From: Georgenia ruanii | GTDB taxonomy: Bacteria > Actinomycetota > Actinomycetes > Actinomycetales > Actinomycetaceae | Assembly (NCBI RefSeq): GCF_009193175.1 | Contig: NZ_VUKE01000003.1 | Span: 124,001 to 188,000 of the forward strand | Length of the DNA: 64,000 nt | Reading direction: 5' to 3' | Shown: in pieces, positions 8,861-17,567 of the stretch | Layout of the letters: each line of letters opens with the position of its first letter | How positions within the stretch are numbered: the stretch's first letter is position 1 | The notes under the pieces: model-generated | The model's input: the letters and a program-made list of their open reading frames with translations, nothing else | Told to the model about the DNA's origin: nothing | Databases searched by the model: none | Translations under genes and position numbers: made by a program

Positions 8861-9895
8861 TCAGGCCGCCACGGCGGCCAGGGCACGCTCGACGGCGGCC
8901 CACGCCTCGTCGGCACCGATGGCGGCCAGCGCGGGGTCGACGGTGGTGCCGTGGGGATCGCCGGCGCCGTCGCCGTGCCAGAGGACGGTGTGCAGGTGCG
9001 GGTCGACGGCCGGGCCCCACGCCGCGGGGGAGACCGGGCCGAAGAGCAGGACCGACGGCGTGCCGAGGGCGGTGGCCAGGTGGGCCACGCCGGTGTCGCC
9101 GCAGACCACGAGGCGGGCGCGGCCGACGACGTCGGCCAGGTCGGACAGGTCGAGCGTGCCGGTGAGGGAGCGGATGGGCGGGGTGGTCCGGGGCCCGTTG
9201 GCCGGCGCGGCCCCGGACGCCTCGACCGGGGTGCCCCCGGCCGACGCGCCCGCGAGAACCTCGCCGCAGACGTCGGCCTCGCCGGCCGAGCCGGTCAGGA
9301 GCACCTGGTGCCCCGCCGCGACGAGCCGGCGGGCGAGGGCGGACCACCGCCGGACCGGCCAGCGCCGCGCCGCGGACGCCGCGCCGGGGTGGAGCACCAC
9401 CGTGGTGCGCGGACCGGGCGGGACGGGCAGGCGCAGGTCCTCGGCGTCGCACGCGCCGCCGGCCGAACGGACCAGGCGGCACCAGCGCGTCACCTCGTGC
9501 TCTCCCGTCCGCCAGGGCGGGCCGTCGTGCCCGGCCTCGGCGTTGGCGAAGGCGACCAGGCGCGCGGGATGGGTGGCGGCCAGGACCCGGTGGCTCTGCG
9601 GCCCGCGGCCGTGCAGGTTCACCGCGACGTGCCCGGGGCGCAGCCCCGCGGGGTCGAGCCGGACACCGTCCAGGGTCTCGACGGCCGTCGTCGGCAGCAC
9701 GGCGTCGACGACCCCGAGGCCGCGCAGCCACCCGCCCACGCCGGCCGGGGCGGCCAGCACGATCCGGCGGCGCGGCCACGCCCGCCGCACCCCGCGCAGC
9801 GGCGCGATCCCGGTGAGGGCGTCGCCGAGGCCCAGGGCGCGCAGCACCAGGACGTCGCCGTCCGGCCCGCCCTGCCCGGCGGCCGCCGTCGTCAC
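8861..9895 (-). CDS. glycosyltransferase family 9 (heptosyltransferase-like)
   Basis: A 344-residue GT-B protein, last gene of the leftward operon. A GTG start at 9895 overlaps the upstream stop (GTGA). It begins the typical VLVLRALGLGDALTGIAPL block. [13 protein letters not shown] and GDTGVAHLATALGTPSVLLFGPVSP match the GT9 nucleotide-sugar site. GT9 enzymes move heptose from ADP-heptose, which agrees with the GmhA/HldE/GmhB genes upstream. Without lipopolysaccharide in Gram-positives the acceptor must be something else. It is one of two GT9 genes here. Confidence 0.88.
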   Translation of the reverse strand: MTTAAAGQGGPDGDVLVLRALGLGDALTGIAPLRGVRRAWPRRRIVLAAPAGVGGWLRGLGVVDAVLPTTAVETLDGVRLDPAGLRPGHVAVNLHGRGPQSHRVLAATHPARLVAFANAEAGHDGPPWRTGEHEVTRWCRLVRSAGGACDAEDLRLPVPPGPRTTVVLHPGAASAARRWPVRRWSALARRLVAAGHQVLLTGSAGEADVCGEVLAGASAGGTPVEASGAAPANGPRTTPPIRSLTGTLDLSDLADVVGRARLVVCGDTGVAHLATALGTPSVLLFGPVSPAAWGPAVDPHLHTVLWHGDGAGDPHGTTVDPALAAIGADEAWAAVERALAAVAA

Positions 9896-10617
9896 GGCCA
9901 GGAGGTCTCCCTGGACGCCATGACCAGCATCTCGCGGATCTCGCTGCCCACCGGCTGGCGCAGCGCGGTGATGACGGTGGCGGCGGTGTGCGCGGGATCG
10001 TTGAGGTCCTGGTCGGGCGCCGGGCGGAACCGCTCGTCGCGCCCGTCGAAGAACGCCGTGCGCATCCCGCCGGGCACGAGGCACGTCACGCCCACCCGGC
10101 CGGCGTACTCCGCGGCCAGCGCCTGGGAGAAGCCCCGGACGGCGAACTTCGACGCCGAGTAGGCGGTGGCGGCGTCGGCCCCGCGCAGCCCGAGGGTCGA
10201 GGAGACGGTGACGACCGTCCCGCGGCTCTGCTCGAGGGAGGGCAGGCAGGCGCGCACGACGGCGACCGTGCCGAAGAGGTTGACGCGCACCACCCGCTCC
10301 CACGCCTCCGGGTCGATCTCCGCCAGCGGCCCGCAGGCGTCGGTGCCCGCCGCCGTCACCACGGCCGACGGCGGCCCCACCCGCTCGACGAGGTCCGCCA
10401 CCGCCGCGGCGGCCACCGCCGAGTCGGCCAGGTCCACCGCGGCGAAGGCGACGCCGTCGGCGGGCGGCACCCGGTCCAGCACCGCCGGGGTGCCACCCGC
10501 CTGCCGCACGGCCTCGACGACGGCGGCACCGAGGCCGCTCGAGCCACCGGTGACGTAGACGGTGCCGATCGCCCGGGGGGCGAGGTCGGCGGCGGGACGG
10601 GTGCTCTGCTGGGTCAC
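9892..10617 (-). CDS. short-chain dehydrogenase/reductase in the heptose operon
   Basis: A 241-residue classical SDR. The cofactor motif TGGSSGLG lies near residue 20, the catalytic Ser is in VSSTLG, and the Tyr-Lys pair is YSASK. The GTG at 10617 is chosen because AAGGAGAACCGC stands directly before it. Its stop overlaps the following GT9 start. It could act on the sugar made by the operon, for example oxidising or epimerising a heptose. It is not the HldD family, which is an extended SDR. Substrate unknown. Confidence 0.85.
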   Translation of the reverse strand: MTQQSTRPAADLAPRAIGTVYVTGGSSGLGAAVVEAVRQAGGTPAVLDRVPPADGVAFAAVDLADSAVAAAAVADLVERVGPPSAVVTAAGTDACGPLAEIDPEAWERVVRVNLFGTVAVVRACLPSLEQSRGTVVTVSSTLGLRGADAATAYSASKFAVRGFSQALAAEYAGRVGVTCLVPGGMRTAFFDGRDERFRPAPDQDLNDPAHTAATVITALRQPVGSEIREMLVMASRETSWP

Positions 10618-10636
10618 GCGGTTCTCCTTCGGGGTC

Positions 10637-12124
10637 TCAGGACGCGCGCCCGACCGAGGCGGCCGAGCGCTCGATGATCGTGGTGGTGGACAGCCCACCC
10701 AGGTAGGGCAGGAGGACGACGCGGCCGCCGCCGGCGCGGACGACCTCCGCCTCGGGCAGCTGGGCGCCGCCGTAGTCGCCGCCCTTGGCCCACACGTCCG
10801 GGCGCAGGCGCCGCAGCGCCTCGCGGGGGTCGTCCTCGTCGAACACGACGACGGCGTCGACGCAGTCGAGGGCCTCGAGCACGCGGGCCCGGTCCGCGGC
10901 GCCGACCACCGGCCGGCCCGGGCCCTTCAGCCGGGCCACGGAGGCGTCGGAGTTCATGAGGACGACGAGGTGGTCGCCGAGGCGGCGGGCGGCCTGGAGG
11001 GTGGCGACGTGGCCGGCGTGGACGATGTCGAAGCACCCGCCGGTGGCCACGAGGGTGCCGCCGGCGGCGCGCAGCCGGGCGGCCAGCTCCTCCAGCGTGC
11101 GCGCGGGATGCCCGTGCGGCTCCGCCGCCGAGCGACCAACCAGCCATCCTGGCTGCGCGGCGGGGCGACCAGCCTGCCCGTCCGGCTGTGCCGGGGAGCG
11201 GTCCGGCTCGGCGTCGGCCGCGGCGAGGCGGGCGCGGTAGCCCTCGGCGCCGCCGGCGGCGACCCACGCCGAGGCGTCGGCGACGGCCCGCTCCACCGCT
11301 TCCGACGGCAGCGCCCCGCCGGCAAGGGCCACGGCGGCCGTCGCGGCGAACTGGTCCCCGGCCCCGCACGGGTCCCCGCCCGCGGCCACCACGGCGGGCA
11401 CGAACACCGGCTCGGTGCCGGCGGCGGCGAGGAAGGCCCCGGTCGCGCCGGCGGTCACGCACACCGCGCGCACGCCCCACGCCGCCGCCAGCCGGGCGGC
11501 GAGGACGTCGGGCGGGGCGTCCTCCGCGCACGCCGCCCGCGCCTCGGCAAGATTCGGCGTGGCCAGCGTCGCGCCCGCCACCGGCTCCCCGCCGCGCGGG
11601 TGCGGGTCCCACACCAGCGGCCGGGCGCGCGCGGCGGCCGCGAGCAGGTCGCGCAGCGACGCGTGGCGGGTGACCCCGGCGCCGTAGTCGGAGACGAGCA
11701 CCGCGTCGGCTGCCGCCAGCGTCGCGCGCACGGCCTCCCGCACGGCGGCGTCCAGCTCGCCCGGGGCGCCGGGGCCGCCGTCGTCGACCCGGACGAGGGA
11801 CTGCCCGCCGCTGCGGACCCGGGTCTTCGTCCTGGTGCCGCCCTGGTGCGCCAGGCGCACCAGGGTGAGGTCCCGCTCGAGCTGGGTGGCCAGGCGGGCG
11901 CCGGCGGCGTCGTCGGCCACCGGCGCGACGAGCGTGACCTGCGCGCCGGCGGCGCACAGCAGCGCCGCCAGCCCGGCCCCGCCCGGGCTCTCGCGCCGGC
12001 CGGTGACGTCGACCACCGGCACCGGGGCGTCGGGGCTGAGCCGCTCCACCCGCCCGTCCATGTCGGCGTCCAGGACGACGTCGCCGACCACCACCACGTG
12101 GGGGCGGGCGGTGGGCCGGGTCAC
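10637..12124 (-). CDS. hldE: bifunctional heptose 7-phosphate kinase / heptose 1-phosphate adenylyltransferase
   Basis: A 495-residue two-domain protein. Residues 1 to ~305 are a PfkB/ribokinase fold: ERLSPDAPVPVV is the HldE-specific start, SPGGAG the substrate region, and GGDPCGAGDQF the anion hole and catalytic Asp. After a Pro/Ala-rich linker of ~40 residues comes the adenylyltransferase: GGCFDIVHAGH with the HxGH motif, MNSDASVARLKG, KGGDY and STTTIIER. It phosphorylates D-glycero-D-manno-heptose 7-phosphate at C1 and later couples the 1-phosphate to ATP, giving ADP-heptose. The GTG start overlaps the gmhA stop. The long linker is unusual. Confidence 0.92.
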   Translation of the reverse strand: MTRPTARPHVVVVGDVVLDADMDGRVERLSPDAPVPVVDVTGRRESPGGAGLAALLCAAGAQVTLVAPVADDAAGARLATQLERDLTLVRLAHQGGTRTKTRVRSGGQSLVRVDDGGPGAPGELDAAVREAVRATLAAADAVLVSDYGAGVTRHASLRDLLAAAARARPLVWDPHPRGGEPVAGATLATPNLAEARAACAEDAPPDVLAARLAAAWGVRAVCVTAGATGAFLAAAGTEPVFVPAVVAAGGDPCGAGDQFAATAAVALAGGALPSEAVERAVADASAWVAAGGAEGYRARLAAADAEPDRSPAQPDGQAGRPAAQPGWLVGRSAAEPHGHPARTLEELAARLRAAGGTLVATGGCFDIVHAGHVATLQAARRLGDHLVVLMNSDASVARLKGPGRPVVGAADRARVLEALDCVDAVVVFDEDDPREALRRLRPDVWAKGGDYGGAQLPEAEVVRAGGGRVVLLPYLGGLSTTTIIERSAASVGRAS

Positions 12125-12765
12125 GCGATCGCCTCGCGCAGCGGCGGGCGGACGGCGCGCCGGGGCGCCTCGCGCCGCGCGGGCAGGGGCGGCGCGCCGG
12201 CCAGGTGCTCGTCCACGGCGGCGCACAGGGCGTGGATGGCGACGAGGTGGGCCGCCTGGATGGCCGCCGTCGAGGGCGCGTCCACGCACAGCGCGTCCTC
12301 GCACAGCGCCGCGAGCGGGTTGGGTGCCGGGCCGGTCAGCCCCCACACGTGCAGCCCCAGCTCACGGCCGCGCTCGGCCGCCCTGAGCACGTTGGGGCTG
12401 CGCCCGGAGGTGGACAGCAGCACGAGCACGTCGCCCGCGCGGCCGTGCCCCTCGACCTGCCGGGCGAACATCTCCTCCACGCCGTAGTCGTTGACCAGGG
12501 CGGTGACGCTCGAGCTCTCCGCGCACAGCGAGATCGCCGAGAACGGCCGGCGCTCGGCAACGAACCGGCCGACCAGCTCGGAGGTCAGGTGCTGGGCCTC
12601 CGCGGCGCTGCCCCCGTTGCCGGCGGCGAGCAGCCGGGCGCCGTCGCGCAGCCGGTGCGCGAGGTGGTGCCCCCAGGCCTCCACCGTGGCCGCGTCCCCC
12701 CGCAGGCTCGCCAGGGCCTGGCGCAGCTCGCGCTCGTGCTCGTCGATCCACACCTCGGCGGTCAT
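12121..12765 (-). CDS. gmhA: phosphoheptose (sedoheptulose 7-phosphate) isomerase
   Basis: A 214-residue SIS-domain protein. AAGNGGSAAEAQHLTSELVGR matches the GmhA sugar-phosphate loop, STSGRSPNV is the second phosphate-binding loop, and IQAAHLVAIHALC near the C-terminus carries the conserved His of the active site. It converts sedoheptulose 7-phosphate to D-glycero-D-manno-heptose 7-phosphate, the first step of the pathway completed by its neighbours. Start and stop both overlap adjacent genes (ATGA, GTGA), so expression is coupled. A Pro/Arg-rich tail of ~25 residues follows the fold. Confidence 0.92.
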   Translation of the reverse strand: MTAEVWIDEHERELRQALASLRGDAATVEAWGHHLAHRLRDGARLLAAGNGGSAAEAQHLTSELVGRFVAERRPFSAISLCAESSSVTALVNDYGVEEMFARQVEGHGRAGDVLVLLSTSGRSPNVLRAAERGRELGLHVWGLTGPAPNPLAALCEDALCVDAPSTAAIQAAHLVAIHALCAAVDEHLAGAPPLPARREAPRRAVRPPLREAIA

Positions 12766-13997
12766 GCGGTCGCCTCCTTCACGGCAAGCAGTGCGACGGT
12801 CTCGTAGGCGGCCTCGGTGCGCGCCGCCACCTGGTCCCACCCGTACAGCTCCACCGCCCGGCGGCGGGCCGCGGCGCCGTACTGCCGGCGTCGCGCCGGG
12901 TCGGCGAGCAGCGGGCCCAGGGCGGCGGCGAGCGCGGCGGGGTCGCGCGGGTGGACGAGCAGGCCCGTGACGCCGTCGCGGACGGTGTCGAGCAGGCCGC
13001 CCACGGCGCTGCCCACCAGCGGGCGCCCGCACGCCGCCGCCTCGAGCGGGACGATCCCGAACGGTTCGTACCAGGGGGTGGCGACGACGACGTCGGCCGA
13101 GCGGATGAGGGTCGGCATGGCGGCGTGGGCGACGGCGCCGAGCAGCCGGACCCGGTCGGCCACGCCGAGCCGCTCCGCCAGCGCGCGCAGGCGCCGGGCC
13201 TCGGGGTCGTCGTCGAGGCGCTCGGCCGCGGGCCCGCCGGCCACGACCAGCTCCGCCGTCGGCAGGGCCGCGAGGGCCTCGACGACGGTGGCGACGCCCT
13301 TGCGCTCGACCAGCCGGCCGATGGTCAGCAGCCGGTGCGGCTGGCGTCGCGGCAGCGGGTCTGCCGGGGTGAACCGGCCCGGGGCGCCGTCGGCGGGGGA
13401 GAAGTGCTGGACGTCGACACCGCACGGCACCACGCGCACCCGGCTCGCGCGCACCCCGAGGCGGCCGAGCTCGCTCACCTCGTCCGAGCAGGTGGCGACG
13501 ACCAGGTCGACGCGGCGGCCGAGGTCGGCCTCCAGGCGCACCCGGCCGGGTGGGGAGGTGTCCGCGGCGCCCTGGTGGCGGCGCTTGACCGAGCCGAGCG
13601 CGTGGTAGGTGTGCACCAGCGGCACCGGCACCGCGCGGGTCGCCTCGATCGCCGCGAGCCCCGACATCCAGAAGTGGGAGTGGACCACGTCGGGCGCGCG
13701 GCCGGTGGCCCACTCGCGTCCCATCCACCGGCCGAAGTCGGGCATGAAGGGCAGCAGCTCGTCCTTGGGCAGCGCCACCGGTGGGCCGGCCGGGACGTGC
13801 ACCACCTGCACCCCGGGCAGCATCTCCACGCGCACCGGCTGCGCCGGGTCGTCCCGCCGGGTGTAGACGGCCACCTCGTGCCCGGCGCGCGCCAGCTCCG
13901 AGGCGAGCGCCGCGACGTGCACGTTCTGCCCGCCGGCGTCCACCCCGCCCAGGGCGGCGAGCGGGCTCGCGTGCTCCGAGACCATCGCGATCCTCAT
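12762..13997 (-). CDS. glycosyltransferase family 4 (GT-B)
   Basis: A 411-residue retaining GT-B enzyme. The N-terminal domain starts RIAMVSEHASPL and has GGVDAGGQNVHV, as in sucrose-synthase/MshA-like GT4 proteins. The C-terminal domain has TIGRLVERKG and the EPFGIVPLEAAACG E-x7-E signature that holds the nucleotide sugar. Its start shares one base with the upstream stop (TGATG). It acts in the cytosol, probably adding one residue of the heptose-containing glycan. The sugar donor is undetermined. Confidence 0.88.
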   Translation of the reverse strand: MRIAMVSEHASPLAALGGVDAGGQNVHVAALASELARAGHEVAVYTRRDDPAQPVRVEMLPGVQVVHVPAGPPVALPKDELLPFMPDFGRWMGREWATGRAPDVVHSHFWMSGLAAIEATRAVPVPLVHTYHALGSVKRRHQGAADTSPPGRVRLEADLGRRVDLVVATCSDEVSELGRLGVRASRVRVVPCGVDVQHFSPADGAPGRFTPADPLPRRQPHRLLTIGRLVERKGVATVVEALAALPTAELVVAGGPAAERLDDDPEARRLRALAERLGVADRVRLLGAVAHAAMPTLIRSADVVVATPWYEPFGIVPLEAAACGRPLVGSAVGGLLDTVRDGVTGLLVHPRDPAALAAALGPLLADPARRRQYGAAARRRAVELYGWDQVAARTEAAYETVALLAVKEATA

Positions 13998-14953
13998 CAG
14001 ACCACCTCCTTCAGCACCCTCTGCCAGTCCGACAGGAACCGCTCGAGACCGAACCGGTCCAACGCGTGCGCGCGCGCCGCCAGGCCCCGTTCGCGGGCCT
14101 CGTCGGGGTCGGCCAGCCACCGCCGGGCGGTGGCGGCGAGCGTGTCCGGGGCGGAGCTGACCACCCCCGCGGCGGCGGGCACCGACTCCGGGGCGGCGGT
14201 GGTGGCCAGGGCCAGCACCGGCAGGCCGAGCAGCATCGCCTCGATGAGGGACAGCCCCAGCGAGGTCCACCGGTAGGGGTGGAGATAGGCCCGGTGCCGG
14301 GCGAGCGCGTCGTGCATGGCCGGCTGCGGGACGTCGTCGTGCAACAAGCCCGACAGCGTCGGCGCGCGTTCGGCCAGGGCGGCCATGCCCATGCCGTACA
14401 CCTCCACGGGCACGGTCTCGGCGAGGCGGAGCAGCACGTCGGTGCCGGCCACCCGCCAGCGGCGCACCGGCTCGTTGACGACGACGCCCAGGCGCTCGCG
14501 CTCGCCGGTGTAGCGGTAGCCCGGGTCGGGCACCCCGTGCTCGATGACGGTGGTCGGCGCGGCGCCGCAGTCCCACATGAGGGCGTTGAACGCGGTGACG
14601 TGCACGACCGGGATGTCGCCGCGCCCGGCCAGCGGGTGCACGGTGGCCGCGGCCCGCTCCGGCGGGGCGTTGTGCTCGACGTACACCGCCGGGACGTCCA
14701 CCCCCGCGCGCAGTCCTGTCCACTCCTCGAGCAGGTCGAGCTCGTGCGGGCGCTGGAGCACGACGACGTCGCAGCGCTCCTCGCGCAGCTGCGCCGGCGT
14801 GACCTCGCGGGCCCGCGAGGGCCAGGTCCACGTGTCCGCCCGGCCGCGTCCGTCCGGGCCGCGGCCGGGCACGACCGGCAGGAGGTAGTCCTCGCCGCCC
14901 CGGAGGAACGCCGTCGCCCACGAGCCGTGCACGTGCCAGATGAGGATCCTCAT
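13997..14953 (-). CDS. GT-B glycosyltransferase
   Basis: A 318-residue protein with a GT-B layout. It opens RILIWHVHGSW, has a short N-terminal domain, then a C-terminal domain with YLHPYRWTSLGLSLIEAMLLGLPV, the E-containing donor loop of GT4-like enzymes, and ends in a helical segment. It overlaps genes on both sides. Compared with typical GT4 proteins (about 380 residues) it is short in the N-terminal half. Donor and acceptor are unknown; the operon suggests a heptose or other glycan sugar. Confidence 0.82.
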   Translation of the reverse strand: MRILIWHVHGSWATAFLRGGEDYLLPVVPGRGPDGRGRADTWTWPSRAREVTPAQLREERCDVVVLQRPHELDLLEEWTGLRAGVDVPAVYVEHNAPPERAAATVHPLAGRGDIPVVHVTAFNALMWDCGAAPTTVIEHGVPDPGYRYTGERERLGVVVNEPVRRWRVAGTDVLLRLAETVPVEVYGMGMAALAERAPTLSGLLHDDVPQPAMHDALARHRAYLHPYRWTSLGLSLIEAMLLGLPVLALATTAAPESVPAAAGVVSSAPDTLAATARRWLADPDEARERGLAARAHALDRFGLERFLSDWQRVLKEVV

Positions 14954-16035
14954 GCCGGCACCCCCAGCGCGTGCGGCGCCAGGCTCCGCACGGCGTCGAC
15001 GACGGCGGACGGCGCCACCCCGGTCAGGCACGGGTGGCCGGGCACGGGGCACTCGCGGGCGCGGCTGCCCCGGCACGGCGCCGCCTGGTCGCCCAGCAGC
15101 GCCACCGCCACGCCGTAGGGCGCCCATCGCTCGGCGGGGACCACGGGGGAGAAGAGTGAGACCACCGGGGTGCCGACGGCGGCGGCGAGGTGGGCCGGGC
15201 CGGTGTTGCCGACGACGACGCACGCCGCGCCGGCCAGGACGGCGGCGAGCTCGGCCAGGCTGGTCCGCCCGGCGAGGTCGTGCAGCGGGGCGCCTGCGGC
15301 GTCCGCCTCGGGTACGGCGCCCGCACCCGTGGCGGGGGCGAGGTCGTCGGCGGTGCGGGCGACGGCGGCGGCGAGGTCGCGCTCGCCCGGGCCGCCGGTG
15401 AGCAGCACCGGCCAGCCGGCGGCGCGCAGGGCGGCGGCGATCCGGGCGGCGTGGGCCGGGGCGGGCGCGCGCGACGGCACGGAGGCGCCGGGGTGGAGCA
15501 CCACGTACGGGCCGGCAGGCACCAGGTGGGCGACGTCGGGCAGCGGGCCGCGCACGGCGAGCCGACCGTCGTCGCCGGCGGGCAGGGCGCCGCCCGCGGC
15601 GCGCGCCAGGTCGAGGGCGGCCTCGACCTCGTGCCCCGCGGGCCGGCGATGGCGCACGTCGAGCAGGGAGCCCGGGTAGTCCACGCTGGTGGCGGCGACG
15701 AAGGGGATCCCGGCGAGCCGGGCCAGCAGCGCCATCGGCAGCGGGCTCTGGTGGAAGGAGGTGAAGACCACGGCGCGGTCGTAGCGGCCGGCGGCCAGGT
15801 CGGCCACCAGCGCGCGGACCGCGGCGGCGTCGACCGGCGGCGGGGCGTACCCGCTCCACGGCGCGTCGAACACGAGCACCGCGTCCACGCCGGGCAGCAG
15901 CTCGCCGGCGGCCCGGCCGGCGGGGGAGACGAGCAGGTCCAGCCGGTCCGCCGTGGCGGCGAGGGCGCGCAGCGCCGGGCCGGTGAGCAGCACGTCACCG
16001 TCACTGTCCAGGCGCACCGCGAGCACGCGGCTCAT
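14950..16035 (-). CDS. glycosyltransferase family 9 (heptosyltransferase-like)
   Basis: A 361-residue GT9 protein. It starts VLAVRLDSDGDVLLTGPALRAL, contains LHPGASVPSRAPAP and GNTGPAHLAAAVGTPVVSLFSPVVP, and ends with a CRGSRARECP...C segment, where late cysteines are common in bacterial heptosyltransferases. In the family it transfers heptose from ADP-heptose to an acceptor. It is clearly different in sequence from the second GT9 at the end of the operon, suggesting two successive or distinct transfers. Confidence 0.88.
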   Translation of the reverse strand: MSRVLAVRLDSDGDVLLTGPALRALAATADRLDLLVSPAGRAAGELLPGVDAVLVFDAPWSGYAPPPVDAAAVRALVADLAAGRYDRAVVFTSFHQSPLPMALLARLAGIPFVAATSVDYPGSLLDVRHRRPAGHEVEAALDLARAAGGALPAGDDGRLAVRGPLPDVAHLVPAGPYVVLHPGASVPSRAPAPAHAARIAAALRAAGWPVLLTGGPGERDLAAAVARTADDLAPATGAGAVPEADAAGAPLHDLAGRTSLAELAAVLAGAACVVVGNTGPAHLAAAVGTPVVSLFSPVVPAERWAPYGVAVALLGDQAAPCRGSRARECPVPGHPCLTGVAPSAVVDAVRSLAPHALGVPA

Positions 16036-17567
16036 GCCGGCACCTCCGCGGCGAGGGCGAGCACGATCTCCGCGGCCGCGGCCAGGTCGGCGGCCACCAC
16101 CGGGGCGGCGGCGACCTCCTCCCGGCGGGTCACCGCCGTGGGCACGAGCACCGCCCGCGCCCCGGCGGCCAGCGCCGCCCCCACGTCGGCGCCGATGTCG
16201 CCGACCACCACGCACTCCCACGGCGCCACCCCCAGGGCGGCGGCGGCGCGCAGCACCAGCCCGGGCGCGGGCTTGCGGCAGAGGCACCGGTCGTCGGGCC
16301 CGTGCGGGCACACCTGCACCGTGCCGAACCCGCCGAGCAGGTCCGCCACCCGCGCGTTGACCGCCGCCACCTGCGCCCGGGTGAGCCGGCCCCGGGCCAC
16401 GCCGGACTGGTTGGTGACCAGCCCGACGGCCAGCCCGGCCGCCCGCAACCGGCGCAGCGCCGCGACGGCGCCGTCGACCGGCCGCACCTTGGCCGGGTCC
16501 CCGTTGTAGGGCTCGTCGTGGACCAGGGTGCCGTCCCGGTCGAAGAGCACGGCCCGCACCGGCGGCGGCCAGGCGGCGGCGCCGCGATACCGCAGCGAGC
16601 CCCGGGCCCGGTGGGCGACGGCGACCCACGGGATGACCGCGGAGGTCGCCGCCATGGTGGCCCACTCCCGGCGCCAGCCCTCCTCGCCCGCACGCGGTCC
16701 CGGCGCGATGCGGCGGGCGGCGAAGTCGACGGTGAGCCCGGCCCAGGCGGCCCCGGCCGCCGCGGCGAGCCGCGGGCGCCGCGCCGCCGCGGCCGCGCCC
16801 GCCGCGGCGCCGGCGGCCACGGTGACCACGTGCCAACGGAACCGGCCCCGGCCGGCCTGGGCCAGCGCGCGCCACGCCCGCCCGTGCAGGGCCCGCATGA
16901 GGGCGTCGGAGGCCGCGCCGGCCTGCATCCGCACGCTCACTCGCGCGTCGGCCGGGCGCACCGGGTGGGCGATCTCCCGCTCCCCGCGCGCCAGGCGCCA
17001 GCCCGCCTGGCGCAGCCGGAGCGCGAGGTCGGCGTCCTCGCGGAAGGCGCGGGGGAAGCGCTCGTCGAAGCCGTGCACCTCCACCAGCGCCTCGCGGCGG
17101 ACGGCCATGTCGGCGGTGATCCACCAGGCCGTCTCCAGCCCGGCGGTGTTGCGCTCCCAGTCGGTGGGGCGGCGGTGAGCCGGCAGCGGCACCCGCACCC
17201 GGCCCTGGACGCCGGCGACGTCCGGCGCCGCGGCGGCGAGGTCCGCCGCCAGGCGCGCCGACCAGTCGCGCGGCACCTCGACGTCGTCGTCGAGGAACGC
17301 CACCCACCGGGCGGCGGTCGTGCGCCACCCGGCGTTGCGGGCGGCCGCCGGGCCCCGCCCGCCGGAGCGGACCAGGCGCACCGGCCACGGCCGGGGCGGC
17401 AGGTCCAGCGGCGCCGCGTCGCCCAGCGGGCGGTCGTCGGCGACGACGACCTCAGCCGGCGGCAGATGACCCGGGTCATGCGCCTGGGCCGCGAGGCCGG
17501 TCAGGAGCGTGCGCAGCGAGGGGCGCCCCACGGTGGGAATGACGACGACGAGCTGCCCGCCCGTCAT
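16032..17567 (-). CDS. fusion of a family 2 glycosyltransferase and heptose 1,7-bisphosphate phosphatase
   Basis: A 511-residue protein with two parts. Residues 1 to ~320 are a GT2: VVVIPTVGRPS, VADDRP, FLDDDVEVP with the metal-binding DDD, and FDERFPRAFREDADLALRL; two weak hydrophobic stretches follow. Residues ~335-511 are a HAD phosphatase of GmhB type: LFDRDGTL (nucleophile Asp), VTNQSGVARG, CPHGPDDRCLCRKPAPG (zinc-site Cys/His) and VVGDIGADV. GmhB removes the C7 phosphate of heptose 1,7-bisphosphate. The join has no stop or internal SD that I can see. It places a pathway enzyme and a transferase in one chain. Confidence 0.88.
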   Translation of the reverse strand: MTGGQLVVVIPTVGRPSLRTLLTGLAAQAHDPGHLPPAEVVVADDRPLGDAAPLDLPPRPWPVRLVRSGGRGPAAARNAGWRTTAARWVAFLDDDVEVPRDWSARLAADLAAAAPDVAGVQGRVRVPLPAHRRPTDWERNTAGLETAWWITADMAVRREALVEVHGFDERFPRAFREDADLALRLRQAGWRLARGEREIAHPVRPADARVSVRMQAGAASDALMRALHGRAWRALAQAGRGRFRWHVVTVAAGAAAGAAAAARRPRLAAAAGAAWAGLTVDFAARRIAPGPRAGEEGWRREWATMAATSAVIPWVAVAHRARGSLRYRGAAAWPPPVRAVLFDRDGTLVHDEPYNGDPAKVRPVDGAVAALRRLRAAGLAVGLVTNQSGVARGRLTRAQVAAVNARVADLLGGFGTVQVCPHGPDDRCLCRKPAPGLVLRAAAALGVAPWECVVVGDIGADVGAALAAGARAVLVPTAVTRREEVAAAPVVAADLAAAAEIVLALAAEVPA

